DNA from: Billgrantia lactosivorans
Lineage (GTDB): Bacteria; Pseudomonadota; Gammaproteobacteria; Pseudomonadales; Halomonadaceae
NCBI RefSeq assembly: GCF_003254665.1
Contig: NZ_QHGY01000010.1
Location: 48,022 to 112,021, forward strand
Reading direction: 5' to 3'
Length of the DNA stretch: 64,000 nucleotides
Position 1 is the stretch's first letter. Every line of letters starts with the position of its first letter. Positions 53,470-63,352 of the stretch are shown piece after piece. The notes under the pieces were generated by a model. That model ran no database searches, had not been told where the DNA came from, and saw only the letters and a program-made list of their open reading frames with translations. Position numbers and translations under genes: made by a program.

Positions 53470-55044
53470 ATGAAGCATGACGATGCGCCGATCCTCTCGC
53501 CCGGGCAGGACAACGCCCAGGTGCTGGGGATGGATTTCCATCATCCCGTCTTCCCCCTCTCGGCCCTGGCCATCCTGGGCTTCATCCTCTACGCCCTGAT
53601 CTATCCCGACGCCGCCAACAGCCATCTCACCGCGGCCCGCGGCTGGTCGATCGAGTACTTCGACTGGCTGTTCATGATCGCCGGCAACCTGTTCGTTGTG
53701 CTGTGCCTGGCGCTGATCGCCATGCCGGTGGGGCGTATCCGCCTGGGCGGCAGCGAGGCCCGGCCGGAGTACTCGACCACCTCCTGGTTCGCCATGCTGT
53801 TCGCCGCCGGCATGGGCATCGGCCTGATGTTCTGGAGCGTGGCCGAGCCGGTGGCCTACTACACCGACTGGTACGGCACCCCGCTCAATACCGCGGCGCA
53901 TACCCCGGCCGGGGCCAGTGCGGCGATCGGCGCCACCATGTTCCACTGGGGGCTGCACCCCTGGGCGATCTACGGCGTGGTGGGCCTGTCGCTGGCCTTC
54001 TTCGCCTACAACCGCGGCCTGCCGCTGACCCTGCGCTCGGCCTTCACGCCGATCCTGGGCGAGCGCGTGCGCGGCTGGTTCGGCCACGTCATCGACATCG
54101 TCGCGGTGCTGGCCACCATCTTCGGCCTGGCCACTTCGCTGGGCTTCGGCGCCTCCCAGGCGGCGGGTGGCCTCAACTACCTGTTCGACGTGCCCAACAC
54201 CATCGGCACCCAGCTCGCCATCATCGTGGTGGTCACCGCCGTGGCGCTGTTCTCGGTGTGGCGCGGCATCGACGGCGGCGTCAAGCTGTTCTCCAACATC
54301 AACATGGTGATCGCCCTGGCGCTGCTCGCCTTCGTGCTGGTGACCGGCGGCGTGCTGCTGTTCGTCAACAACCTGTGGCACACCGCCCTGGCCTACGCCA
54401 ACCACATCGTGCCGCTGTCCAACTGGATCGGTCGCGACGACACCACCTGGTACCACGGCTGGACGGTGTTCTACTGGGCCTGGTGGATCTCCTGGTCGCC
54501 CTTCGTCGGCATGTTCATCGCGCGGGTCTCCCGCGGGCGCACGGTGCGTGAGTTCCTGACCGCCGTGCTGGTGGTGCCGACCCTGGTCACCCTGGTGTGG
54601 ATGAGCGTCTTCGGCGGCACCGCCCTCGACCAGTCGGCCGCCGGCGTCGGCGCCCTGGCCGACGGCATCAGCGACGTCTCGCTGGCAATGTTCCAGATGC
54701 TCGAGCACCTGCCGTTGACCACCCTGACCTCCAGCCTGGCGATCCTGCTGGTGCTGATCTTCTTCATCACCTCGTCGGATTCCGGCTCGCTGGTGATCGA
54801 CAACATCACCGCCGGCGGCAAGACCGACGCGCCCCGCGGCCAGCGCGTGTTCTGGGCGGTGCTGGAAGGCGTGATCGCCGGCATCCTGCTCTATGGCGGC
54901 GGCAGCACCGCGCTGGGCGCGCTGCAGGCCGGCGCGGTAGCCACCGGGTTGCCCTTCACCCTGGTGCTGCTGGGCATGGCGTTCTGCCTGGTCAAGGGGC
55001 TGCGCGAGGAGCAGCGCGGCCTGGCGGCGGCCAGGCCGGCCTGA
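53470..55044 (+). CDS. BCCT family betaine/carnitine/choline transporter
   Basis: A 524-residue secondary transporter with 12 transmembrane helices. The glycine-rich helix 3 motif is GMGIGLMFWSVAEPVAYY near residue 114. The helix 8 signature is YWAWWISWSPFVGMFIARVSRG near residue 337, with the Trp box. ITSSDSGSLVIDNI follows near residue 434. The lack of a long charged C-terminal tail suggests uptake for nutrition, not osmosensing as in BetP. The gene context points to glycine betaine or dimethylglycine. It is divergent from fdhA across 278 bases, which hold a GTCG/CGAC dyad near 53370 and no gene. Confidence 0.93.
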   Translation: MKHDDAPILSPGQDNAQVLGMDFHHPVFPLSALAILGFILYALIYPDAANSHLTAARGWSIEYFDWLFMIAGNLFVVLCLALIAMPVGRIRLGGSEARPEYSTTSWFAMLFAAGMGIGLMFWSVAEPVAYYTDWYGTPLNTAAHTPAGASAAIGATMFHWGLHPWAIYGVVGLSLAFFAYNRGLPLTLRSAFTPILGERVRGWFGHVIDIVAVLATIFGLATSLGFGASQAAGGLNYLFDVPNTIGTQLAIIVVVTAVALFSVWRGIDGGVKLFSNINMVIALALLAFVLVTGGVLLFVNNLWHTALAYANHIVPLSNWIGRDDTTWYHGWTVFYWAWWISWSPFVGMFIARVSRGRTVREFLTAVLVVPTLVTLVWMSVFGGTALDQSAAGVGALADGISDVSLAMFQMLEHLPLTTLTSSLAILLVLIFFITSSDSGSLVIDNITAGGKTDAPRGQRVFWAVLEGVIAGILLYGGGSTALGALQAGAVATGLPFTLVLLGMAFCLVKGLREEQRGLAAARPA

Positions 55045-55062
55045 CGACGGCAACGCTCCAAC

Positions 55063-55094
55063 GCAACGACCCCGGCCAAGGCCGGGGTCGTTGC
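55063..55094. terminator. Bidirectional terminator between BCCT gene and etfB
   Basis: Perfect 15-pair stem, arms GCAACGACCCCGGCC and GGCCGGGGTCGTTGC with AA apex, between convergent genes. Confidence 0.9.
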
Positions 55095-55115
55095 TTGATG
55101 GGGGCGGGCGCAAGC

Positions 55116-55934
55116 CTACCGCAGCACACCCTCCTCCTTGAGCAGCTTGAAGATCGCCTCGGCGCCCTGCTCCGGGGTCGCGTCGGTCAGTACCTGGCCA
55201 CCGCCGCCCTCGGCCTTGGCCGCCGCGGCCTTGAAGCGCTCCCGCGCCGAGGTCGCCTTGACGATCTTGAGCCGCTTGGGGCGCTTGCGGGCCGGCGACA
55301 CCTTCCATTCCGGCATGGCCTCGTCCCACGTCATCGCCGCGGCTTCGGTCTCGATCGCACCGCGCCGGGCCGGGCCGAAGGCGCTCTGGCGCGCCGCCGA
55401 CGCGGCGGCGTCGACGGTGACGATGGCCGGCAGGCGCACCTGAAGGCGACGCCGCTGGCCGCGCGGCAGGGCCTGGAGCAGCGTGGCCACGCCATCCTCG
55501 ACCTTTTCCACGGCGGCCAGACCACCGACCAGCGGCCAGCCCAGGCGTTCGGCCAGCAGGTAGGGCAGCATGCCGGAACCCTCGCCCTGCTCGGCGCGCT
55601 CGCCGGCGATCACCAGCTGCGGCCGCGCGTCGCCGAGCGTGCCGGCCAGGGCGTCAAGCACGTCGGCCCCTTGCGGCTGCTCGATCAGGGTCAGGGCCGG
55701 CAGGCCCATGCCCAGATAGCCACGCAGGGCGCCCTCGCTCTGTTCGTCCAGCGCACCGGCGTGCAACAGGGTGACTCGCGCCTCGTCGAGGGTCAGGGCC
55801 AGCTCCACGCCGCGGGCGTCCTGGTCGGCTCGCCGCGCACGGCCGGTCACGGGGTGTCGGCCGACCGAGACCAGCACTGCCACCTCGAGTGCCGATTGTT
55901 TCGGTTTCTTGACTTCATCGACCTCAGGCCGCAT
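55116..55934 (-). CDS. etfB: Electron transfer flavoprotein beta subunit of the dgc system
   Basis: A 272-residue ETF-beta-like protein. The N-terminal region VAVLVSVGRHPVTGRARRAD is followed by VTLLHAGALDEQSEGALRGYLGMG. The conserved GEGSGMLPYLLAERLGWPL (AMP/FAD contact) is near residue 118, and RRRLQVRLPAIVTVD near residue 161. A basic linker (ARKRPKRLKIVKATS) precedes the C-terminal helices. It diverges from housekeeping FixA/EtfB, as dgc-linked ETFs do. With EtfA it accepts electrons from dimethylglycine oxidation. It starts 11 bases inside the end of etfA. Confidence 0.9.
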   Translation of the reverse strand: MRPEVDEVKKPKQSALEVAVLVSVGRHPVTGRARRADQDARGVELALTLDEARVTLLHAGALDEQSEGALRGYLGMGLPALTLIEQPQGADVLDALAGTLGDARPQLVIAGERAEQGEGSGMLPYLLAERLGWPLVGGLAAVEKVEDGVATLLQALPRGQRRRLQVRLPAIVTVDAAASAARQSAFGPARRGAIETEAAAMTWDEAMPEWKVSPARKRPKRLKIVKATSARERFKAAAAKAEGGGGQVLTDATPEQGAEAIFKLLKEEGVLR

Positions 55935-57222
55935 CGCGCTTCTCCTCTCGTTGCCGCTGCACCTTCTCGACCAGCGCCGCGAGTATGCTCGCCGCGTCGC
56001 CGATCACCGCCAGGTCGGCGCGCTTGATCATGTCGCATCCCGGGTCGAGATTGATGGCCACCACCTTGTCGCAGCTCTGGATGCCCTGCAGGTGCTGGAT
56101 GGCACCGCTGATGCCCACCGCCAGGTAGACCCTCGCGGTGACCCAGGTGCCGGTGGCGCCCACCTGGCGGTCGCGCGGCATGAAGCCGTCGTCCACCGCC
56201 ACCCGCGAGGCGCCCTCGGTCGCTCCCAGCACCTCGGCGGCGTGATGGAAGCCCTCCCAATCCTTGACGCCGTTGCCGGCGGAGAGGATGAATTCGGCCT
56301 CGGACAGGGCCACGCCGGCCGGATCGACGGCGACCGGCCCCAGGTCCTCGATCCTCGCCAGCAGCGGGGGCAGCGGCTGCGCCAGGGCCAGCGCCTGGGC
56401 GGCATGGCGGGTCTCGGCGACGGGTTCGGCGCATTCGGCCAGCGCCAGCACCACACGCGGCAGGGCGCGCTGGATGTCGCTGGTACCGGCGGCACCGCGC
56501 CCGGTGCAGCGCCAGCCCAGCGCCGCCGTCTCGTCCGGCTCGATCTGCCAGACACTGGTGGCGGGCCGCTCCCGCAGGCGCGCCGCCAGTCGCCGCCCCA
56601 GATCGGCGCCCCCCAGCTTCGAGTCGGGCAGCAGCCAGTGGCGCGGGGCGAAGGCGTCCTCGACGGCGGAGAGCGCCGCCAGACGGGCCTCCGGGGCGTA
56701 GCCGTCGAAGGCGTCGCCATCCAGTGCGATCAGCCGATCGACGCCGGCGTCACCCAACCCTACCGCCTCCAGTTCGGCGCCTCCTTCGCGCTCCTGGCCG
56801 GCGAAGACCACCGCCAGCACCGCGCCCGGCCGCTCACCGTCGGCATCGGCCAACTGCCGGGCCAGGCCGAGCAGGTCGCGGTCGTGGCTGGAGAGGCGCC
56901 CGCCGGGCAGGTCCGGTACCACCGCGACCAGGAACGCCGGTTCATCGATCGTCACCTGGCGACGACTCTCCTTCGCCTGCGCCGCCGCGCCGGGTGCGGC
57001 GTGGCCGCCCTGCTGGGCGCCGCTGCGGTCGATGCGCTTGACCCCGTTGGGTCCGACGAAGCCCACCGCATGGGGATTCCGGCGGATCACCCCGTTAGGG
57101 CCCATCCACTCGGTCGCGGCGGTGCCTTCGCCAAGCTCCGCCAGCACGCTGAGATGGTCGGGATGCAGGCGATTGCGGGCGATCCACTCCTTGCGCGGAT
57201 CGCGGCGGATGATCTCGCTCAT
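55924..57222 (-). CDS. etfA: Electron transfer flavoprotein alpha subunit of the dgc system, N-terminally extended
   Basis: A 432-residue ETF-alpha. The C-terminal FAD domain is clear: AEFILSAGNGVKDWEGF near residue 310, RQVGATGTWVTARVYLAVGISGAIQHLQG near residue 350, and AINLDPGCDMIKRADLAVIGD. Ordinary EtfA is about 310-320 residues. The extra first 100 residues contain two GPNGV repeats (MGPNGVIRRNPHAVGFVGPNGVKRIDRSG region) and a charged linker, with no Cys cluster. The 4-base overlap with dgcB supports the start. Electrons from DgcAB would pass from this ETF to ETF:quinone oxidoreductase. Confidence 0.92.
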   Translation of the reverse strand: MSEIIRRDPRKEWIARNRLHPDHLSVLAELGEGTAATEWMGPNGVIRRNPHAVGFVGPNGVKRIDRSGAQQGGHAAPGAAAQAKESRRQVTIDEPAFLVAVVPDLPGGRLSSHDRDLLGLARQLADADGERPGAVLAVVFAGQEREGGAELEAVGLGDAGVDRLIALDGDAFDGYAPEARLAALSAVEDAFAPRHWLLPDSKLGGADLGRRLAARLRERPATSVWQIEPDETAALGWRCTGRGAAGTSDIQRALPRVVLALAECAEPVAETRHAAQALALAQPLPPLLARIEDLGPVAVDPAGVALSEAEFILSAGNGVKDWEGFHHAAEVLGATEGASRVAVDDGFMPRDRQVGATGTWVTARVYLAVGISGAIQHLQGIQSCDKVVAINLDPGCDMIKRADLAVIGDAASILAALVEKVQRQREEKRDAA

Positions 57223-59210
57223 GGTGTCACCTCCTTCACCACGGAACGGGCCTCGGCGACAGGCTGCGGGTCACGGGCGCTATCGTGGCCGGAGTGAGCG
57301 GGGCGCTCCACCAGGGCATCGGCCACCAGCTCGGCGATGTCGCGCACCTCGGCGCTGGCATCGACCACCCCCTCGAGCATGGCGGTGCACTGCGGGCAGC
57401 CCACTGCGACCAGCTCGGCGCCGGTCTCCTTGACGTCATTCATGCGCATGTCGGGAATCCGCTGCTTGCCGGGTATGTCGGTGATCGGCGCCCCGCCGCC
57501 GCCGCCGCAGCAGCGCGAGCGGAACCCCGAACGCGCCATCTCGGCGACCTCGATGCCCAGCGCCCTGAGCACGTTGCGCGGCGCCTCGTACTCGCCGTTG
57601 TAGCGGCCGAGATAGCAGGGGTCGTGATAGGTGACCGTGCCGCCCTTCCAGGGCGCGAAGTGCAGCCGGCCCGCCTCGAATAGCTCGGCGATATAGGTGC
57701 TGTGATGGCGCACCTCGTATACGCCACCCAGCGCGCCGTACTCGTTGCCGAGCACGTGGAAGCTGTGCGGGTCGCAGGTGACGATGTGCTGGAAGCGATA
57801 CTGCGACAGGGTCGCGATGTTGCGCCGGGCGAGCGACTGGAAGGTCGCCTCGTCGCCCAGCCGCCGCGCCACGTCGCCGCTGTCGCGCTCCTCGTTGCCG
57901 AGCACGGCGAAATCGACCTCGGCGGCGCGCAGCACCTTCACCAGGGCCCGCAGCGTGCGCTGGTTGCGCATGTCGAAGACGCCGTCGCCGAGCCACAGCA
58001 GCACATCGACCTGCCCCACGTCGCGCATCAGCGGCAGGTTGAGGTCCGCCGCCCAGTGCAGGCGCGAGCCGGGGTCGAAGCCGCCGGGGTTGTCGGTGGC
58101 GATCAGGTTGTCGAGCACCTCGGCGCCCTTGCCCGGCGTGTTGCCGTGCTCCAGGGTCAGGAAGCGGCGCATGTCGACGATGGCGTCGACATGCTCGATC
58201 ATCATCGGGCACTCCTCGACGCAGGCGCGGCAGGTGGTGCACGACCACAGTGTCTCGGCGTCCACCAGCGCGGTGCCTTCACGCGCCACGATGGGGCCGT
58301 GGGGGTCCCCGGCATGTTCCCCCACCGGCTTGCCGGGGTAGGGAGAACCGGCATAGTGGGCATCGCTGCCGCCGGCCATGCCGACGACCATGTCCTGGAT
58401 CAGCTTCTTGGGGTTGAGCGGCTGGCCGGCGGCGAAGGCCGGGCAGGCCGCCTCGCAACGACCGCACTGCACGCAGGCATCGAAGCCGAGCAGCTGGTTC
58501 CAGGTGAAGTCGCTGGGCGTCTCGACGCCGAGCGGGGCCTTGGGGTCGTTCAGGTCCAGCGCCTTGAGGCCGGTGGAGCGCTTGCCCTCACCGAAGCGCT
58601 CGGGGCGGCGATGGAAGGCCAGGTGCAGGGCGCCGGCGAAGGCGTGCTTCATCGGCCCGCCCCAGGTCATGCCGAAGACCATCTCGCCCAGCCCCCACAC
58701 CAGCACCGCGGCCAGCGCCAGGGCGAGGATCCCGCTGCCCGTGCCTTCGGGAAGGACGCCCACCGTCGGCAGGGTGAGCAGGAACACGCTCAGCGAGAAC
58801 GCCATCAGGCTCTTCGGCAGCCGCATCCAGGGCCCCCTGGAGAGCCGCGCCGGCGGGTTGCGCCGTCGTCTGGCGACGAACAGGCTGCCGACGAACATCA
58901 GCGCACTGGCGGCCAGCAGCAGCCCGCCCAACAGCGGGTTGGCGAACCCCAGGCCATGTACCAGGATCATCAACACGGCGGCGGCGACGAAGCCGCCGGC
59001 GGTGGCCACGTGGGTGTTGGACATCACCTTGTCGCGTGCCACCACGTGGTGCAGGTCCACCAGGTAGCGCCGCGGCATGGCGGCGAGCCCCTGGATAACG
59101 GGGACCGGCGACGGCCGTCCCTGGCGCCACAGGCGAATGCGCCGTACGGCACCGATCACGGCCAGCGCCAGGGCGGAGAAGATCAGTATCGGCAGGAGGG
59201 CGTCGAGCAT
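57219..59210 (-). CDS. dgcB: Dimethylglycine catabolism protein DgcB (membrane Fe-S oxidoreductase)
   Basis: A 663-residue heterodisulfide-reductase-like protein. The N-terminal membrane part (about residues 1-190, several helices) precedes a soluble part with two [4Fe-4S] motifs, CVQCGRCEAACP near residue 250 and CTTCRACVEECP near residue 330. Two cysteine-rich CCG domains follow, including DPCYLGRYNGEYEAPRN and RCCGGGGGAPITD. The protein probably takes electrons from DgcA and hands them to ETF or quinone. AGGTG before the ATG at 59210 decides the start; a GTG 9 bases upstream is less likely. Confidence 0.94.
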   Translation of the reverse strand: MLDALLPILIFSALALAVIGAVRRIRLWRQGRPSPVPVIQGLAAMPRRYLVDLHHVVARDKVMSNTHVATAGGFVAAAVLMILVHGLGFANPLLGGLLLAASALMFVGSLFVARRRRNPPARLSRGPWMRLPKSLMAFSLSVFLLTLPTVGVLPEGTGSGILALALAAVLVWGLGEMVFGMTWGGPMKHAFAGALHLAFHRRPERFGEGKRSTGLKALDLNDPKAPLGVETPSDFTWNQLLGFDACVQCGRCEAACPAFAAGQPLNPKKLIQDMVVGMAGGSDAHYAGSPYPGKPVGEHAGDPHGPIVAREGTALVDAETLWSCTTCRACVEECPMMIEHVDAIVDMRRFLTLEHGNTPGKGAEVLDNLIATDNPGGFDPGSRLHWAADLNLPLMRDVGQVDVLLWLGDGVFDMRNQRTLRALVKVLRAAEVDFAVLGNEERDSGDVARRLGDEATFQSLARRNIATLSQYRFQHIVTCDPHSFHVLGNEYGALGGVYEVRHHSTYIAELFEAGRLHFAPWKGGTVTYHDPCYLGRYNGEYEAPRNVLRALGIEVAEMARSGFRSRCCGGGGGAPITDIPGKQRIPDMRMNDVKETGAELVAVGCPQCTAMLEGVVDASAEVRDIAELVADALVERPAHSGHDSARDPQPVAEARSVVKEVTP

Positions 59211-59284
59211 GGTGCTCACCTCGTCTCATAAGCCGTTGGCGTTGTGGCTATCCCGGCAATCACAGAGGCCGGCACGTGGAAAGC

Positions 59285-59383
59285 GTCATGAGCGCCGGCC
59301 AGGCTAGGCGAAGTTCGGCGAGTCAGCGGAGTGGACTGCTGGCTCCATGAGCATGACGAGCCGAACTTCAACAACGCCTGGCC
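59285..59383. repeat. Structured intergenic repeat, copy A (dgcA-dgcB gap)
   Basis: This copy shares three identical blocks with copy B at 62092: GTCATGAGCGC (59285-59295), AGCGGAGTGGACTG (59325-59338) and TCCATGAGCAT (59344-59354). Around the last two, GAAGTTCGGC (59310-59319) pairs perfectly with GCCGAACTTC (59360-59369). GGCCAGGC (59297-59304) pairs with GCCTGGCC (59376-59383). An inner stem AGTCAGC/GCTGGCT is also possible. The flanking gene starts and stops lie outside it. Confidence 0.85.
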
Positions 59384-59397
59384 GAGCGCAATAGTTT

Positions 59398-61470
59398 TCA
59401 GAGGTCCTTGCATAGCCGCAGGGCGTCATAGATCGCCGCATGCGTATTGCGCGGCGCGGTGCAGTCGCCCAGGCGGAACAGCAGGTAGCCGTCGCCCTCC
59501 TCGGCGAGGCAGGGCTGCGCCTTGGCCGCGTAGAGCGCCTCGAGATCCACCTGGCCGCGGTTGCGCGAACGCTCCTTGAGCGCGTAGTAGAGCGCCTCGT
59601 CCGGGCGTACGCCGTTCTCCACCACCACCTGGTCGACCACCCGCTCCTCGAGGGCACCGGTGTACTCGTTCTCGAGCACCGCCACCAGGCCGCCGCCCTC
59701 ACGGTAGACCTTGTGCAGCATCAGGTCGGCGGTCATGATCACCTCCTTCTCGTAGAGGCTGCGGTAGTAGGTCGGGAAAGTGGTGCCGCCCACTGCCGCG
59801 CCGGGCTTGATGTCGTCGGTGACGATCTCGACCTTGGCCCCCTTGTCGGCCAGGTAGTCCGCCGCCGAGACGCCGGAGAACTCGCAGATGGCATCAAAGA
59901 TCAGCACGTTCTTGCCCGGCGCGACCTTGCCCGAGAGGATGTCCCAGGTGCTGACCACCAGGCTCTCCTCGGGATCCTCCGAGTAGCCCCACTCGGGGAA
60001 CTGGCTGAGGAAGGGCTGGCCCCCGGTGGCAAGAATCACGACGTCGGGGCGCAGGTCCTCGAGGGTCGCCTCGTCGGCCCGGGTGCCCAGGCGCAGGTCG
60101 ACGTTCAGGCGCGCCAGCTCCAGCTGGTACCAGCGGGTGATGCCGGCGATCTGGTCGCGCTGCGGCGCCTGGGCGGCGATGGTGATCTGCCCGCCGAGCT
60201 GCTCCGCGGCCTCGAACAGGGTGACGTCGTGGCCGCGCTCGGCGGCGACGCGCGCCGCCTCCATGCCGCCGGGGCCGCCGCCGACCACCACCACCTTGCG
60301 CTTGGGCCCCTCGGACTTCTCGATGATGTGCGGCAGGCCCATGTACTCGCGCGACGTGGCGGCGTTCTGGATGCACAGCACGTCGAGGCCCTGGTACTGG
60401 CGGTCGATGCAGTAGTTGGCGCCCACGCACTGCTTGATCTGGTCGACCTGGCCCATCTTGATCTTGGCGATCAGGTGCGGGTCGGCGATGTGCGCGCGGG
60501 TCATGCCCACCAGGTCGACATAGCCTCCCTCGAGGATACGCTGGGCCTGGTTGGGGTCCTTGATGTTCTGGGCGTGGATCACCGGCACGCTGACCACTTC
60601 CTTGATGCCCGCCGCCAGGTGCAGGAACGGCTCCGGCGGGTAGGACATGTTGGGAATCACGTTGGCCAGTGTATTGTGGGTGTCGCAGCCGGAGCCGATC
60701 ACGCCGAAGAAGTCGACCTGGCCGGTGGCGTCGTAGTAGGCCGCGATCTGCTTCATGTCGTCGTGGGTGAGGCCGTCGGGGTGGAACTCGTCGCCGCAGA
60801 TGCGCATGCCGACGACGAAGTCGTCGCCGACCTCGGCGCGCACCGCCTTGAGCACCTCCATGCCGAAGCGCATGCGGTTCTCGAAGCTGCCGCCCCACTG
60901 GTCGGTGCGCTTGTTGACCCGCGGGCTCCAGAACTGGTCGATCAGGTGCTGGTGCACGGCCGAGAGCTCGACGCCGTCGAGGCCGCCCTCCTTGGCCCGC
61001 CGCGCCGCCTGGGCGAAGTCGCCGACGATGCGCCAGATCTCCTCCTCCTCGATGGTCTTGCAGGTGGAGCGGTGCACCGGCTCGCGAATGCCCGAGGGCG
61101 ACACCAGGGTCGGCCAGTCGAAGCCGTCCCAGCGCGAGCGCCGCCCCATGTGGGTGATCTGGATCATGATCTTGCCACCGTGCTTGTGCACGGCATCGGC
61201 CAGGTTCTGGAAGTGCGGGATGATGCGGTCGGTGGACAGATTCACCGAACTCCACCAGCCCTGGGGGCTGTCGATGGAGACGACGGAAGAGCCGCCGCAG
61301 ATGCACAGGCCGCAGCCGCCCTTGGCCTTCTCCTCGTAGTACCTGACGTAACGCTCGGTGGTCATGCCGCCGTCGGTGGCATGCACCTCGGCATGGGCGG
61401 TGCTGACCACGCGGTTGCGGATGGTCAGCTTGCCGATCTGGATCGGCTCGAAGATCGCGTCGAATGCCAT
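59398..61470 (-). CDS. dgcA: Dimethylglycine demethylase/dehydrogenase DgcA
   Basis: A 690-residue flavoprotein of the old-yellow-enzyme/trimethylamine-dehydrogenase family. An FMN TIM barrel (about 1-340; FEPIQIGKLTIRNRVVSTAHAE, DGVELSAVHQHLIDQFWSPRVNKR, GMTRAHIADPHLIAKI) is followed by a [4Fe-4S] site (CVGANYCIDRQYQG...CIQNA). Then come FAD/NAD-like domains (VVVGGGPGGMEAARVAAERG near residue 392). It oxidatively demethylates dimethylglycine to sarcosine plus formaldehyde. The ATG at 61470 has GGAGG upstream. It lies 178 bases from dgcB; the gap is filled by a structured repeat. Confidence 0.95.
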   Translation of the reverse strand: MAFDAIFEPIQIGKLTIRNRVVSTAHAEVHATDGGMTTERYVRYYEEKAKGGCGLCICGGSSVVSIDSPQGWWSSVNLSTDRIIPHFQNLADAVHKHGGKIMIQITHMGRRSRWDGFDWPTLVSPSGIREPVHRSTCKTIEEEEIWRIVGDFAQAARRAKEGGLDGVELSAVHQHLIDQFWSPRVNKRTDQWGGSFENRMRFGMEVLKAVRAEVGDDFVVGMRICGDEFHPDGLTHDDMKQIAAYYDATGQVDFFGVIGSGCDTHNTLANVIPNMSYPPEPFLHLAAGIKEVVSVPVIHAQNIKDPNQAQRILEGGYVDLVGMTRAHIADPHLIAKIKMGQVDQIKQCVGANYCIDRQYQGLDVLCIQNAATSREYMGLPHIIEKSEGPKRKVVVVGGGPGGMEAARVAAERGHDVTLFEAAEQLGGQITIAAQAPQRDQIAGITRWYQLELARLNVDLRLGTRADEATLEDLRPDVVILATGGQPFLSQFPEWGYSEDPEESLVVSTWDILSGKVAPGKNVLIFDAICEFSGVSAADYLADKGAKVEIVTDDIKPGAAVGGTTFPTYYRSLYEKEVIMTADLMLHKVYREGGGLVAVLENEYTGALEERVVDQVVVENGVRPDEALYYALKERSRNRGQVDLEALYAAKAQPCLAEEGDGYLLFRLGDCTAPRNTHAAIYDALRLCKDL

Positions 61471-61480
61471 GGAAACCTCC

Positions 61481-62032
61481 TCAACCCCGGGCGTCGGGCA
61501 GCGGCTTGACGATGAAGATGCCCACGTCGCAGCCGGGTTCGGCGGCGCTCTGGGTCTGCTCGGCGACGGTGCGCAGGGCACTGCCGCGGGCGGCGAGGAT
61601 CTGGTCCATGGCGCCGGCGAACCAGCCGGTGAACATATACTCCTCCTTGTGCCCGGTCTTGCCCAGCTGGTAGACGAAGGCGCTGTGCTCCAGGCGCACC
61701 CGGGCGGTGCCGGCATCGAGATCGATCTCTTCGGTCACGAACCTGCCCCAGCCGCGCTGGGAGAGACGCCGCATGTAGTGCTCGAACACCTCGACGCCTG
61801 CCAGGCCGTGCAATTCGGCCTCCTTCTCGCACCAGTGCCAGGCACTCTTGTAGCCGGCCTGGTAGAGAATCTCGGCATACTTGTCCACACCCAGTGCGTC
61901 GGCGACGGCGGTGTGGTTGTTGATAAAGAAGTGCCGCGGCACGTAGAGCATCGGCAGGGCGTCGGTGGTCCACACGCCGGTTTCGCTATCCACTTCGATG
62001 GGCAGTTCAGGGGCCATCTTGGTCACGGTCAT
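61481..62032 (-). CDS. Conserved protein of the dgc locus (DUF5943-type)
   Basis: A 183-residue soluble protein, homologous by pattern to the gene just before dgcA in Pseudomonas (the PA5397 position), which I recall as DUF5943. It has MLYVPRHFFINNHTAVADALG near residue 29, YQAGYKSAWHWCEKEAELHG, and TGWFAGAMDQILAARGS, which suggest a heme-NO-binding or V4R-like alpha/beta fold. Its role in dimethylglycine use is unknown. Start ATG 62032 has TGAGGA upstream; a TTG nine bases earlier is possible. It ends 10 bases before the dgcA ATG. Confidence 0.82.
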   Translation of the reverse strand: MTVTKMAPELPIEVDSETGVWTTDALPMLYVPRHFFINNHTAVADALGVDKYAEILYQAGYKSAWHWCEKEAELHGLAGVEVFEHYMRRLSQRGWGRFVTEEIDLDAGTARVRLEHSAFVYQLGKTGHKEEYMFTGWFAGAMDQILAARGSALRTVAEQTQSAAEPGCDVGIFIVKPLPDARG

Positions 62033-62091
62033 GTTCCTCAAAAATCGTTGTTCTTGGCGCTGGTGATCTGGCTCACGAATGAGTCTGGGCC

Positions 62092-62174
62092 GTCATGAGC
62101 GCAGCGAGAACAAGGCGCGAAGTCGAGAGAAAGCGGAGTGGACTGTGGTCCATGAGCATTTCGAACGACTTCGC
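62092..62174. repeat. Structured intergenic repeat, copy B
   Basis: The three blocks identical to copy A are at 62092-62102, 62132-62145 and 62149-62159. The enclosing stem here is GCGAAGTCG (62117-62125) with CGACTTCGC (62166-62174). It differs in sequence from copy A yet is again perfectly self-complementary, so pairing and not sequence is conserved. Copy B lies between the dipeptidase gene and the DUF gene, in the same orientation as copy A. Confidence 0.85.
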
Positions 62175-62212
62175 AACGCAGTAATCGCAAGCGCAACAGG
62201 CCCGAAGGCCGG

Positions 62213-63190
<978 letters not shown>

Positions 63191-63286
63191 GGGGCGTGCT
63201 CCGGGTCGGGGTTGACTGATGGCAGCATAGCGCCGCCCAGGCACGCCTCGACTTCTGGAAGCGACGGCGAGAATTCCAAAAGCGTC

Positions 63287-63302
63287 ATGTCTGTCGCGAC
63301 AG
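63287..63302. promoter_or_regulatory. Candidate GbdR site upstream of the dipeptidase-dgc genes
   Basis: ATGTCTGTCGC (63287-63297) matches 10 of 11 bases of a sequence in the gbcA/gbcB gap. It overlaps a perfect palindrome CTGTCGCGACAG (63291-63302), about 100 bases before the dipeptidase start codon. The regulator assignment is inference. Confidence 0.5.
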
Positions 63303-63352
63303 CGACGAGCGGCCCCGTCTCGTCATCGCCCGCACCGGCGCAGGCGGCATGC

